Source: Prochloraceae cyanobacterium
Lineage (GTDB): Bacteria; Cyanobacteriota; Cyanobacteriia; Cyanobacteriales; JASJDA01
NCBI GenBank assembly: GCA_030065755.1
Contig: JASJDA010000054.1
Span: 1-44,145 of the forward strand
Direction: 5' to 3'
Length of the DNA: 44,145 nucleotides
Part shown: piece after piece, positions 1-7,299 of the stretch
How the letters are laid out: the number at the start of each line of letters is the position of its first letter
Position numbering within the stretch: position 1 is the stretch's first letter
Notes under the pieces: model-generated
Told to the model about the DNA's origin: nothing
Seen by the model: only the letters and a program-made list of their open reading frames with translations
Databases searched by the model: none
Position numbers and translations under genes: made by a program

Positions 1-25
1 ATTCTCACCAACATGGTTATTAAGT

Positions 26-124
26 TGTCATCTGTTGAGGATTAAAGTGCGAACTCTACCTTATGGTTACTCAACAGAAGCCAGTTTTCCCCCTGTTTCC
101 AGGTTTAAACTGAACGAATCGCAC
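26..124 (-). ncRNA. Candidate omega-RNA (TnpB guide-RNA scaffold)
   Basis: Read on the minus strand, the 3' end of the tnpB-like gene and the DNA after it can fold compactly. An outer stem GTGCGA/TCGCAC pairs 119-124 with 47-52. Inside it is a hairpin CAGTTT/AAACTG (107-112 with 82-87), capped by CCTG-GAAA-CAGG (92-103) with a GNRA-type loop. A second pairing, TCTGTTGAG (70-78) with CTCAACAGA (31-39), joins the loop of the outer stem to sequence beyond it, which makes an H-type pseudoknot. Omega-RNAs of TnpB elements lie in this place, overlapping the end of the ORF, and contain pseudoknots. The fold was found by eye; expression is not shown. A small tracr-like RNA of a type V-U effector is an alternative. 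Confidence 0.5.
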
Positions 125-1213
125 CCTACTTTTTGAGGTATAAGATTCTTCAGTTTCAGTAAAAATAATTCCTATTGATTCTGCTAATTCTTTAATTCTA
201 TTCTTGAGCCTAGCTGTTGGTATTTGTACAAAATTTTGATTATTACGTTTGCCAAGACTAGACTCGGTTTTTACTCCTTGCCCCCAGCCAAAAATAATAT
301 TACCAATTCTGTATTTTAGACAATAGTTAATAATAAACCGAGCAGCTTTGTTGACGGCATCTCTCATTTGACAATTACGTTTATGAGTTATGCTATCTAA
401 ATAATCGTCCCAATAAAAATCGGATTTACCCTTTTTGTATTTAGCGATCGTCTTGTTGTATCTTTGATTAATTGATTTAATCTTTTTTCCACAGACAATA
501 AAGCTTTTACCAAGAGTGTTAACTACTGTTAGCCAATTAGTTACACCAGGGTCGATTCCTATTGCTTGCTTGTAATCTAACTCTGTTGCTGTTTTTAGTT
601 CACTTTTGTAAACATATTCAGCCCAAAGTTGTCCGACTGCTGGAACTATTCTCACTTCAGCTAATTGAGAGGAGCTAAAACCAGAACCACCAGGAATAAT
701 GATTGCTTTATTAACTAATTCTGACTTACATTCTCTGCTAATAGCTAGTTTGCAAATCCCTTCATATTCGTCATAAGTAACAGCTTGAGCGGGACAAACC
801 ACTTGATATAAACCTCTTTTTTTACGATATTTAGGTATTCGAGGTCTATCAAATAGATCTCCACTCCAATATGAACTGAGTAACTGGTTGTAACTAGTTA
901 CTCCTTCGACAACACTTTTTAGGGTTTGCTGTGCTTGTTGACCTCCTAAAGCAATATAGTGTTTATTAGTTTTAAAATCTTTGCAAAGCTGAGGGTAACT
1001 AGCTTTGACATACCGACTTTTAAAAGCAACAAGATATTGGTCGTCTCGAGCGAAAAAAGTGCGATTTTCACACTCCTCAAAGTGAGCTTGTCTAACTGCA
1101 AATAAAGCCGAGTTATAAAGACTATTTGATTGATAGCAGCACCAAAGTAAGTAGGCTTCTGCCTCGTCGTCTATGTTTCCTGTTAACAGTATCTTCTGCG
1201 TTTGATATTTCAT
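71..1213 (-). CDS. tnpB: TnpB-family RuvC protein (IS200/IS605-like), C-terminally truncated
   Basis: This 380-residue protein has the TnpB layout. An N-terminal helical region includes the Q-rich stretch near 91-97. A basic RPRIPKYRKKRG segment lies near 123-134. RuvC-I is GIDPGVTNW, with the Asp at 221. RuvC-II-like sequence (IIFGWGQGVK) lies near 306-315, followed by GKRNNQNFVQIP and EESYTSK at 355-361. In normal relatives the last motif leads into a Cys4 zinc ribbon and the third RuvC Asp (N-A-D-x-N-G-A). Here the protein diverges immediately and stops 19 residues later, so both are missing, and the DNA instead enters a structured RNA-like segment. It is therefore probably not an active nuclease. 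It could be a deletion relic, or a retained RNA-guided binding protein. The ATG start lies 38 bp from the divergent RHH gene. Confidence 0.8.
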   Translation of the reverse strand: MKYQTQKILLTGNIDDEAEAYLLWCCYQSNSLYNSALFAVRQAHFEECENRTFFARDDQYLVAFKSRYVKASYPQLCKDFKTNKHYIALGGQQAQQTLKSVVEGVTSYNQLLSSYWSGDLFDRPRIPKYRKKRGLYQVVCPAQAVTYDEYEGICKLAISRECKSELVNKAIIIPGGSGFSSSQLAEVRIVPAVGQLWAEYVYKSELKTATELDYKQAIGIDPGVTNWLTVVNTLGKSFIVCGKKIKSINQRYNKTIAKYKKGKSDFYWDDYLDSITHKRNCQMRDAVNKAARFIINYCLKYRIGNIIFGWGQGVKTESSLGKRNNQNFVQIPTARLKNRIKELAESIGIIFTETEESYTSKSRVRFVQFKPGNRGKTGFC

Positions 1214-1251
1214 GTTAATATAATATTATAGCGTACTAACAATGTATATAC

Positions 1252-1398
1252 GTGAATAAGAAAATTTTTAGCATTAGATTAAGTTATAGAAGACTAGAAA
1301 AACTAAGACTTTATGCCGCGCAAAAAGATAAAACTATGACTCAGTTAATAGAAGATTGGATAGATAGATTAAGATTAGAAGAGGATACGCGAGGTTAA
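1252..1398 (+). CDS. Small ribbon-helix-helix (CopG/MetJ-like) DNA-binding protein
   Basis: This 48-residue protein is too short for routine ORF calling. A GTG start is chosen because upstream ATG frames close at once. It begins with a short strand, KKIFSIRLSYRRLEKL, followed by a helix, a turn (AAQKDKTMTQL) and a second amphipathic helix, IEDWIDRLRLEE. This is the beta-helix-turn-helix pattern of CopG/Arc dimers, in which alternate residues of the strand contact DNA. It is divergent from the tnpB-like gene, with a 38-bp AT-rich gap that must hold both promoters. By analogy with other RHH proteins it probably represses itself and possibly tnpB. No toxin partner is seen, so an orphan antitoxin is less likely. 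Its stop codon lies within a terminator hairpin. Confidence 0.65.
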   Translation: MNKKIFSIRLSYRRLEKLRLYAAQKDKTMTQLIEDWIDRLRLEEDTRG

Positions 1399-1415
1399 AA
1401 CCTCGCTCTTGTTTT
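1389..1415 (+). terminator. Rho-independent terminator of the RHH gene
   Basis: A perfect 8-bp inverted repeat, GCGAGGTT/AACCTCGC, has a 2-base AA loop and is followed by TCTTGTTTT. The left arm overlaps the last codons and stop of the RHH gene. Confidence 0.6.
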
Positions 1416-1421
1416 CATCAT

Positions 1422-1607
1422 ACGGTTTGAAACCGTAGGCTCTCAACTGGAAGATTTATGGTAGATTTTTGTAATGCTCAACAGCTTTCTTTTAAGGAGT
1501 AAGGAGTAATGAGTGAGGTTATTACCTGAAACGAAGTTTTTACTTATAAGTTATAAACTCAGTAACTAGGGCGATGACTTAAACTCGTTACTTATTGCTC
1601 CTTACTC
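1422..1607. repeat. Intergenic inverted repeats upstream of thiL
   Basis: Two structures fill the gap before thiL. ACGGTTT-G-AAACCGT (1422-1436) is a perfect short palindrome. An imperfect inverted repeat pairs the AAGGAGTAAGGAGTAATGAGT tract at 1494-1514 with its near-complement at 1583-1607. The GGAGTAA-type direct repeats look like the simple-sequence intergenic repeats common in cyanobacteria, or a small non-autonomous palindromic element. No conventional ribosome binding site or riboswitch is visible before thiL. Confidence 0.45.
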
Positions 1608-1614
1608 AATCCCG

Positions 1615-2607
1615 ATGAATCATCCTTCAAAAATAGTTAAAGATATTGGAGAACAAGGTCTTTTACAACGGCTCCAGCTTTTTTGTCCGACAAATATTAT
1701 AGGAGACGATGGTGCAGTAGTTAATTTGTCTGCTGGTCAGTCTCTGGTTGTAACAACTGATGTATTAGTAGAAGGGGTGCATTTTAGCGATCGTACCACT
1801 AGTGCTTTTGACGTGGGCTGGCGCGGTGCTGCGGCTAATTTATCCGATTTAGCCGCTATGGGAGCAACTCCTGTGGGTATTACGGTTGGTTTGAGTCTTC
1901 CTGGCAATGTGGCTGTGGAGTGGGTTGAAAATCTTTACCGAGGACTCAATAGCTGTCTGAAAAAGTATCGTAGCAGTATTCTCGGGGGAGATATCACCCG
2001 ATCGAACGTCATTACTGTTTCAATTAATGCTTTTGGTCAAGTATTTCCCAATAGAGTTATTCGTCGCTGTGATGCTCGATCGGGCGATGCAATTGTTGTT
2101 ACTGGCAGCCACGGAAATTCGCGATCGGGTTTAGAATTACTTTTACACCCAGAAAAGGGTCAAAATCTCGAAGAGAAAGAGCGAGATTTTCTAATTGGAA
2201 CGCACCAAAGACCATTACCTAGATTGGACGTGTTGGATTATTTATGGCAAGTATACGAACAACCTCGCATTGCTGGGGCTGACAGTAGCGACGGTTTAGC
2301 AGATGCCATAATCCAAATTTGTCGTTGCAGTGAAGTTGGTGCAAAAATAGAACGTTTTGCTATACCTATTTCACCTTATTTGAGTAAGTTTACATCTCCC
2401 GATCGAGCCTTAGAATATGCTTTATATGGCGGTGAAGATTTTGAGCTAGTCTTATGTCTTCCTACCTCTGCAGCTAAAGCCTTAGTCAAACATCTCGGAA
2501 AAGAAGCTGCGATTATTGGTAATATTACCGCTGAACGAGAAATAAAATTAATTGATGGCGATCGCTCCCAATTACTTACTCTCACTGAAGGATTTCAACA
2601 TTTTTGA
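1615..2607 (+). CDS. thiL: Thiamine-monophosphate kinase
   Basis: ThiL phosphorylates thiamine monophosphate with ATP to give thiamine diphosphate, the last step of cofactor synthesis in the cytosol. The 330-residue protein has the usual length and the PurM/ThiL ATP-grasping motifs in order: IGDDGAVV near 30, TTDVLVEGVHF near 48-58, NLSDLAAMGATPVG near 75-88, GGDITRS near 124, and GADSSDGLADA in the middle. The C-terminal YGGEDFELVLCLP is diagnostic. The gene is tail-to-tail with the pentapeptide gene, with one base between the two stop codons. Its product is the cofactor used by the 2-oxoglutarate decarboxylase encoded further along, but nothing shows they are coregulated. Confidence 0.95.
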   Translation: MNHPSKIVKDIGEQGLLQRLQLFCPTNIIGDDGAVVNLSAGQSLVVTTDVLVEGVHFSDRTTSAFDVGWRGAAANLSDLAAMGATPVGITVGLSLPGNVAVEWVENLYRGLNSCLKKYRSSILGGDITRSNVITVSINAFGQVFPNRVIRRCDARSGDAIVVTGSHGNSRSGLELLLHPEKGQNLEEKERDFLIGTHQRPLPRLDVLDYLWQVYEQPRIAGADSSDGLADAIIQICRCSEVGAKIERFAIPISPYLSKFTSPDRALEYALYGGEDFELVLCLPTSAAKALVKHLGKEAAIIGNITAEREIKLIDGDRSQLLTLTEGFQHF

Positions 2608-2608
2608 G

Positions 2609-3439
2609 TCAATCACAAAAGACGGCGCCCTTTTGAGCTAGGCTGAGCTGGATTGCCTTGGAAATTCCCAAATTATATCTAAAACGAGTGCGTCTAACTT
2701 TGACATCATCTAGTATGGCATTCCTCAAGTTGGCTCCACTCAAGTCAGCCCCGCTCAAATCAGCCCCACTCAAGTCAGCCCCACTCAAGTCAGCTTTAAT
2801 TAAGTTAGCACTTCTTAAGTTAGTACCTCTTAAATTAGTACAACTACAGTTAGCACGAATCAAAACAGCACCACCGAAATTAGCACCAATGCAATCAGCA
2901 ATATTTAAATTAGCTTCTATTAAGTTGGCTTCTATCAAATTACTATTAATCAAATAGGCTCCACAAAGGTTGGCACTTTGGAGATTGGCACCCTTGAGAT
3001 CTGCTTCCCGTAAGGAAGCATGAATTAAATAGGCTCCAGCCAGATTAGCATTATGCGCGCAAGTACGAACTAAATTAGCACTACTAAGAGAAGCATCCCG
3101 CAGATCGGCAAAGTCGAGCTTAGCGTTACTGAGATTACTTTCGATCAAATTGGCTTTGATTAAATTAGCACCACTGAGATTGGCACTGACAAGATTAGCT
3201 CGATCGCAAATTGCACGATAAAGATTCGCATTCCTCAAGTCCGCATTGCGCAGATCTCCTTGAGAAAGATTCGTTTGACAAAAATCTACCCCACTGAGAT
3301 TTTCGCTAAACAAATAAGCTTGGACTAGATTGGGAACGATATCAGGATTATTGTTTTTCCATAAATTCCATTTTCTTACTCCCTCTTTGAGAAGTATTCT
3401 GTGCGACGATCGAATGTATTGCTTTTGAAGATTTTTCAT
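2609..3439 (-). CDS. Pentapeptide-repeat protein
   Basis: About 40 consecutive A(D/N)Lxx pentapeptides occupy residues 45-250 of 276 and predict a right-handed quadrilateral beta-helix. The head of about 44 residues is basic and aromatic (RKWNLWKNNNPDIVPNLVQ), and the tail (RRTRFRYNLGISKAIQLSLAQKGAVF) may cap the helix. No enzyme domain, membrane segment or signal peptide is visible. Such proteins are abundant in cyanobacteria and most have no known function; a few act as gyrase-protecting DNA mimics. Near 208-236 the repeats are almost identical (ADLSGADLSG), suggesting recent internal expansion. It lies 74 bp downstream of the FAD oxidoreductase on the same strand, so cotranscription is possible. 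Confidence 0.9.
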   Translation of the reverse strand: MKNLQKQYIRSSHRILLKEGVRKWNLWKNNNPDIVPNLVQAYLFSENLSGVDFCQTNLSQGDLRNADLRNANLYRAICDRANLVSANLSGANLIKANLIESNLSNAKLDFADLRDASLSSANLVRTCAHNANLAGAYLIHASLREADLKGANLQSANLCGAYLINSNLIEANLIEANLNIADCIGANFGGAVLIRANCSCTNLRGTNLRSANLIKADLSGADLSGADLSGADLSGANLRNAILDDVKVRRTRFRYNLGISKAIQLSLAQKGAVFCD

Positions 3440-3513
3440 TAATTTAGTTATAAGAATTTAAAATTTTCTTTTTTTGTAACACAAATCACTAGTTGTTTGC
3501 GATCTATTGACAT

Positions 3514-5319
3514 TTATTTTTTCAATAAATTTTCTACCACTAACCAACCCCCAGCCATATTGCAACGACCCACAAGAGAAATTAACTCTCCTTCTGTGCA
3601 ACTGAGCAATTGTTGGTTTACTTTTGGGTCTAAAGTCACTAAATTCCAAACTCGCTCTTTGCGATCTCGAAGAGATCCGCGCAGCGCCTCACTTTGGGCT
3701 AGATCGCCTTTGTCTGTCAGAGTAATACTGTATTCGAGATCGTCTTGTCGGTGAAAAACACCTCGATAAAAATCCCCAGTCCCTCGCTCCGTGGAAATAT
3801 CTTTACAAGGACAGTTTCCATCTGCAGGATAAAGATCGGGATTATCTAAATAGTAGCGCTGCCAATTGAGCCATTCGGGATGTTGAGGGACTAAATTGTA
3901 TAAAGGAACTACTGCTGCTGGTGCCAAAGAATCGGTTAATAATGCTTCCTGAAGACTTCTCACTGATAATTCTGCTGGCTGGCAATTTAATTCAATACAC
4001 AATGCAGCAGCCATCCCTGCTGCTTGTCCCACATTTATCACTACTGGTTGCAAGCGGGTGCTACCGTTAGCTATGTGAGATACAGAAATATTCTTCTCGC
4101 AAACCAAAAAACCTTCGATCGCGTCTGGGACTAAAGCACCGTAAGCAATAGTAAATGGAGTACCAGTCCAACGTCCTCCCCAACGAATTGATTTGGGTTG
4201 TAAAGGGAATTCTACCCCAGGATAGTGGTGGTCGTTAGGGTAGTTTCCCACAACAATAGAAGCTACTTTTCCGTCTATTGTTGGCAAGGGAGCTACACTT
4301 GCTCGCTCAACTGGTAAGATATCTTTCTCTGTTATTATTACCTGTCCTTTGATTCGTCGGCTTTCCCGATAATAGGGAAGAAGGGCGAATGAATTGGGAA
4401 TTTCTCGATTTTGAGGGAAAATATCTTCTGCTAAACCATAACCCCTTCCTAACTCGGATTGGATGAAGTGGGCAAAATTTAGACTGTGCTGGAAAGCTGC
4501 GTCGAGAAACTCTTGGCGAGATATTACAGAATCTACTAAACGTCCTAACCCTTCACCATAATCGTTACCGCACAGGGGCCAATTCATCATAAATAGTCCA
4601 CCTGGTAGTCGTCCGTAATTTAAGAATTTTTTGGCTCCATAACCTTCCCAAGCACCCCTAAAAAGCTCTGGTGTAGGACTGCTGGCGTGAATTAGAGGCG
4701 CTTCAGCGCAGTCTTTTAGTAAAAACACCCAGGTAGGGGCTTGTACGGGATATTTATTGGTTAATTCATTGAACGATACAGGAGCGCTTGCTTCGTTAAA
4801 TTCCTCTTGTAATTCCCAGCCCCAACGGAATGGTATTTCTCCTAGGGGGAGTAAGTCTCCTAATTCTGTCCCGTCAATTGTAATTTTCGCTTCAACTACT
4901 AAATCTTCAAATCTTACCCCTGTAATTCTATTTCGGTATCGTAATAGTTTTTGAGGAGTTTTGCCGCTTATCCATTTTAGATTTGGTAATTGCTGCACCC
5001 ATTCAGCAAATATGTTCGCCCCCGTAGAAGGAGCGTAAGTAAACATACTGACCCAGCCGTTATCTAATCCTCCTGCTTGTCGCCTTTTCAATGCTTGTAA
5101 ATAGGCACCCCAAAGCCCCGTTTGAAATGCTAATAATTCGTTGCCATCTGGGGCGCAAACCCCTGCTGAGGTTAGCATTCCGCCCAACCAAGGCTCTTGA
5201 GAGACTAGGACGGTTTTAGCCCCGCGTCGCGCAGCTTGAATAGCCGCTGCTGTACCCCCTGTACCTCCCCCAACAACTAAAACGTCTGCAACTATTTTCT
5301 GTTTCGTTGAAAAATTCAT
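3514..5319 (-). CDS. FAD-dependent oxidoreductase (FAD_oxidored family)
   Basis: This 601-residue flavoprotein has an N-terminal Rossmann dinucleotide site, VLVVGGGTGGTAAAIQAA, near residues 13-30. It is followed by LGGMLTSAGV, which in this family contacts FAD. DGTELGDLLPLGE near 150 and a C-terminal NVGQAAGMAAALC near 430-445 match the FAD_oxidored group (PF12831-like). Members are described as reductases or oxidases of uncertain substrate. No signal peptide or membrane segment is seen, so it is likely cytosolic. The terminal 100 residues carry a separate, less conserved region. The neighbours give no pathway, and the substrate cannot be deduced. ATG start; a HIP1 site lies just upstream. 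Confidence 0.85.
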   Translation of the reverse strand: MNFSTKQKIVADVLVVGGGTGGTAAAIQAARRGAKTVLVSQEPWLGGMLTSAGVCAPDGNELLAFQTGLWGAYLQALKRRQAGGLDNGWVSMFTYAPSTGANIFAEWVQQLPNLKWISGKTPQKLLRYRNRITGVRFEDLVVEAKITIDGTELGDLLPLGEIPFRWGWELQEEFNEASAPVSFNELTNKYPVQAPTWVFLLKDCAEAPLIHASSPTPELFRGAWEGYGAKKFLNYGRLPGGLFMMNWPLCGNDYGEGLGRLVDSVISRQEFLDAAFQHSLNFAHFIQSELGRGYGLAEDIFPQNREIPNSFALLPYYRESRRIKGQVIITEKDILPVERASVAPLPTIDGKVASIVVGNYPNDHHYPGVEFPLQPKSIRWGGRWTGTPFTIAYGALVPDAIEGFLVCEKNISVSHIANGSTRLQPVVINVGQAAGMAAALCIELNCQPAELSVRSLQEALLTDSLAPAAVVPLYNLVPQHPEWLNWQRYYLDNPDLYPADGNCPCKDISTERGTGDFYRGVFHRQDDLEYSITLTDKGDLAQSEALRGSLRDRKERVWNLVTLDPKVNQQLLSCTEGELISLVGRCNMAGGWLVVENLLKK

Positions 5320-5772
5320 GTGGCGATCGCACAGTTATTTATGTTTTTAATTTTTCTTTTTCTATTGAACTTTAAATATCAGCTTCATGAAAAATTTACA
5401 ATTAAGCTATAATTTTGGCTAACACACATAAATTGTTTGTAAAGTTGCCAGAAAGTAATTGCAATTGTTAAGAAAGTTGTCACCTTGTAGAAATTGATTA
5501 ATAATATAAAAATATATGAACCACTAAAAATTAACCGCTTTTTTCTCCAAACGATCTAAATCACAATTTTTTTGTTAAATAGATCTCTTTTAAAAAAGTG
5601 ATAGTAATAAAATTAATATTTTCTTAAGATATGCTTCTGTTTTAATCAATAGACGATCGCTTTATCCACAGGATAGTTATAAAATTAATATAAATTTCGA
5701 CTAATTTAAAAAATTGTCTCTAAAAAAAACATCTTTAAAAAAGCCAGAAAAAAAAATAAGGATTGGAAAAAA
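5320..5772. other. Divergent AT-rich intergenic region (about 450 bp)
   Basis: This lies between the divergent FAD oxidoreductase and binding-protein genes, so it should hold both promoters. It contains one HIP1 site near 5323 and long A/T runs. No convincing Pho box, RNA gene or ORF was seen. AAGGA near 5758 is a plausible ribosome binding site for the next gene. Confidence 0.4.
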
Positions 5773-7149
5773 ATGCTGATTTTAAATTCCGAGGATATCG
5801 AACATTCTATTAACGAATCAAAAGAACAAAAAATACTTTGTTGTAAATATCGAGAACATTTTTACTTTAAGTTAAAATCTTATAAACCCTATCAATTAGA
5901 AATTGCTAAAAGAGAATGTAAAGATTTATTAGATGGAAAAATACAAGTTAGAGCCATAATACTCAAAGAACCAGAAGTTATTAGCGTTTGGCTGTCATCT
6001 TTAGAAGAAACAAAGACGCAGTTAAAATCTGAAAAAGACAAAGTTTCGACAAACACAGAAAAAAAAGTTTTAACAGAAACAGAAAAAGAGTCTGGCAAAC
6101 CTGCCGTAACAAAAAGGAAAATTGAACCTTTTGTCTTTCTAACTTCTGTGGGCGCGATCGCTTCTATATTAATAGGAACGAGTGCAGTTAAGTTATACCA
6201 AACATCTTCAAGAGCTGATGTAATTAAAGCAAAAACTGCTTCCGTATTGAGCAGTCGCCCCCTAAATGAATTAAAATGGCCTGAAATGTACGTTCCTTCA
6301 GGAGTATTTAACTATGGAGGTAGTAGCGCTTGGAATCTTATCAGAAAAAAAGTAGATACAGTTATTGAGTCTGAATTTCCAGAATTTGAACTGCGTTACC
6401 TGGAACATCCCATTCAACCATCTGGTTCAAATATTGGCATTAGGATGCTTTTAAAAAGTCAACTTGCCTTTGTTCAATCATCTCGACCCCTCAAACCCTC
6501 GGAATATAAATTAGCTAAACAACAGGGATATTATCTCAAACAAATTCCGATCGCAATTGATGGAATTGCTTTTGCGGTTCACCCTAACTTAAATGTTCCT
6601 GGTTTGACAGTATTTCAACTTAGGGATATTTACTTAGGAAGAATTACTAATTGGCAAGAAGTTGGCGGACCAAATCTAGAAATTAGACCTTACTCTCGCT
6701 CTCACGAAGTAGATGGAGCAGTTAATTATTTTTTGGAAAACGTTTTGGAAGGGGAGGAAAAATTACCTTACCAAGTACAAATTGTTCCCACAACTAAGGA
6801 AGGTATCGAGACTGTTGCTAACAACTTAGGTGCAATTTACTACGGATCTGCTTCGAAAATTATTTCTACTTGTAATGTTAAAGCACTTCCAATAGGACGC
6901 ACGCCCGATAATTATGTTTCCCCTTACGTCAATTCTTCAGATACGGTAGAAGAATGTCAAGCAAACGCCAATCAAATTAATAGCGAAGCATTTCGCGAAG
7001 GTACTTACCCTTTGACTCGCATTTTATTTGCGATCGTCAAGAAAAATGGAGATCTTGAAGAACAAGCAGGAATTGCCTATGCTAATTTACTCTTGTCAGA
7101 AGAGGGACAAAAGTCAATCGAAAAAGCGGGATTTGTTCGTATCCGTTAA
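5773..7149 (+). CDS. Membrane-anchored PstS-like substrate-binding protein with N-terminal cytoplasmic domain
   Basis: The 458-residue protein has three parts. Residues 1-113 are hydrophilic and end in a Lys/Glu/Thr-rich linker. A single membrane helix lies at about 119-140 (FVFLTSVGAIASILIGTSAV). A PstS-like periplasmic binding domain (PBP_like_2) runs from about 155 to 458. Features of that family include FNYGGSSAWN near 178, the Q-SSRPL segment near 236, DGIAFAVHP near 263 and LRDIYLGRITNW near 282. Free PstS proteins have a cleaved signal peptide; here the domain is tethered and has an internal extension. The next gene on the strand is a large hybrid kinase 150 bp away, so it may present a ligand to that sensor. 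Phosphate binding is not assured. Confidence 0.8.
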   Translation: MLILNSEDIEHSINESKEQKILCCKYREHFYFKLKSYKPYQLEIAKRECKDLLDGKIQVRAIILKEPEVISVWLSSLEETKTQLKSEKDKVSTNTEKKVLTETEKESGKPAVTKRKIEPFVFLTSVGAIASILIGTSAVKLYQTSSRADVIKAKTASVLSSRPLNELKWPEMYVPSGVFNYGGSSAWNLIRKKVDTVIESEFPEFELRYLEHPIQPSGSNIGIRMLLKSQLAFVQSSRPLKPSEYKLAKQQGYYLKQIPIAIDGIAFAVHPNLNVPGLTVFQLRDIYLGRITNWQEVGGPNLEIRPYSRSHEVDGAVNYFLENVLEGEEKLPYQVQIVPTTKEGIETVANNLGAIYYGSASKIISTCNVKALPIGRTPDNYVSPYVNSSDTVEECQANANQINSEAFREGTYPLTRILFAIVKKNGDLEEQAGIAYANLLLSEEGQKSIEKAGFVRIR

Positions 7150-7167
7150 GTTCGAGGCTCAAAAGAT

Positions 7168-7211
7168 CGACTAGTATAGTCGAAAGGGGGTTTAGATTTA
7201 TTATTTCCCCC
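7168..7211 (+). terminator. Two hairpins after the binding-protein gene
   Basis: CGACTA-gta-TAGTCG (7168-7182) is a perfect 6-bp hairpin. GGGGG (7186-7190) can pair with CCCCC (7207-7211) across an AT loop, followed by AT-rich sequence. The pair could terminate or attenuate transcription before the kinase gene. The segment at 7176-7193 recurs with one mismatch at 43837-43854. Confidence 0.4.
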
Positions 7212-7299
7212 AAATTTAATTTACCAATTAATAGAATAGCGAGTTGGCTCGGAATACTCGCACTTTTAGACCGATTTTTATATTTTCAAACCTAACTGT

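Noticed and set aside
1399-1614. TPP riboswitch before thiL
   Set aside because: The conserved TPP motifs (CUGAGA and the ACCUGAUCUGG-like segment) are not present; only simple repeats are seen.
2658-2957. Plus-strand frame with Lys-Ser-Ala-Pro-Leu repeats
   Set aside because: It is the antisense of the pentapeptide repeats; similar shadow frames appear opposite 37103-38836.
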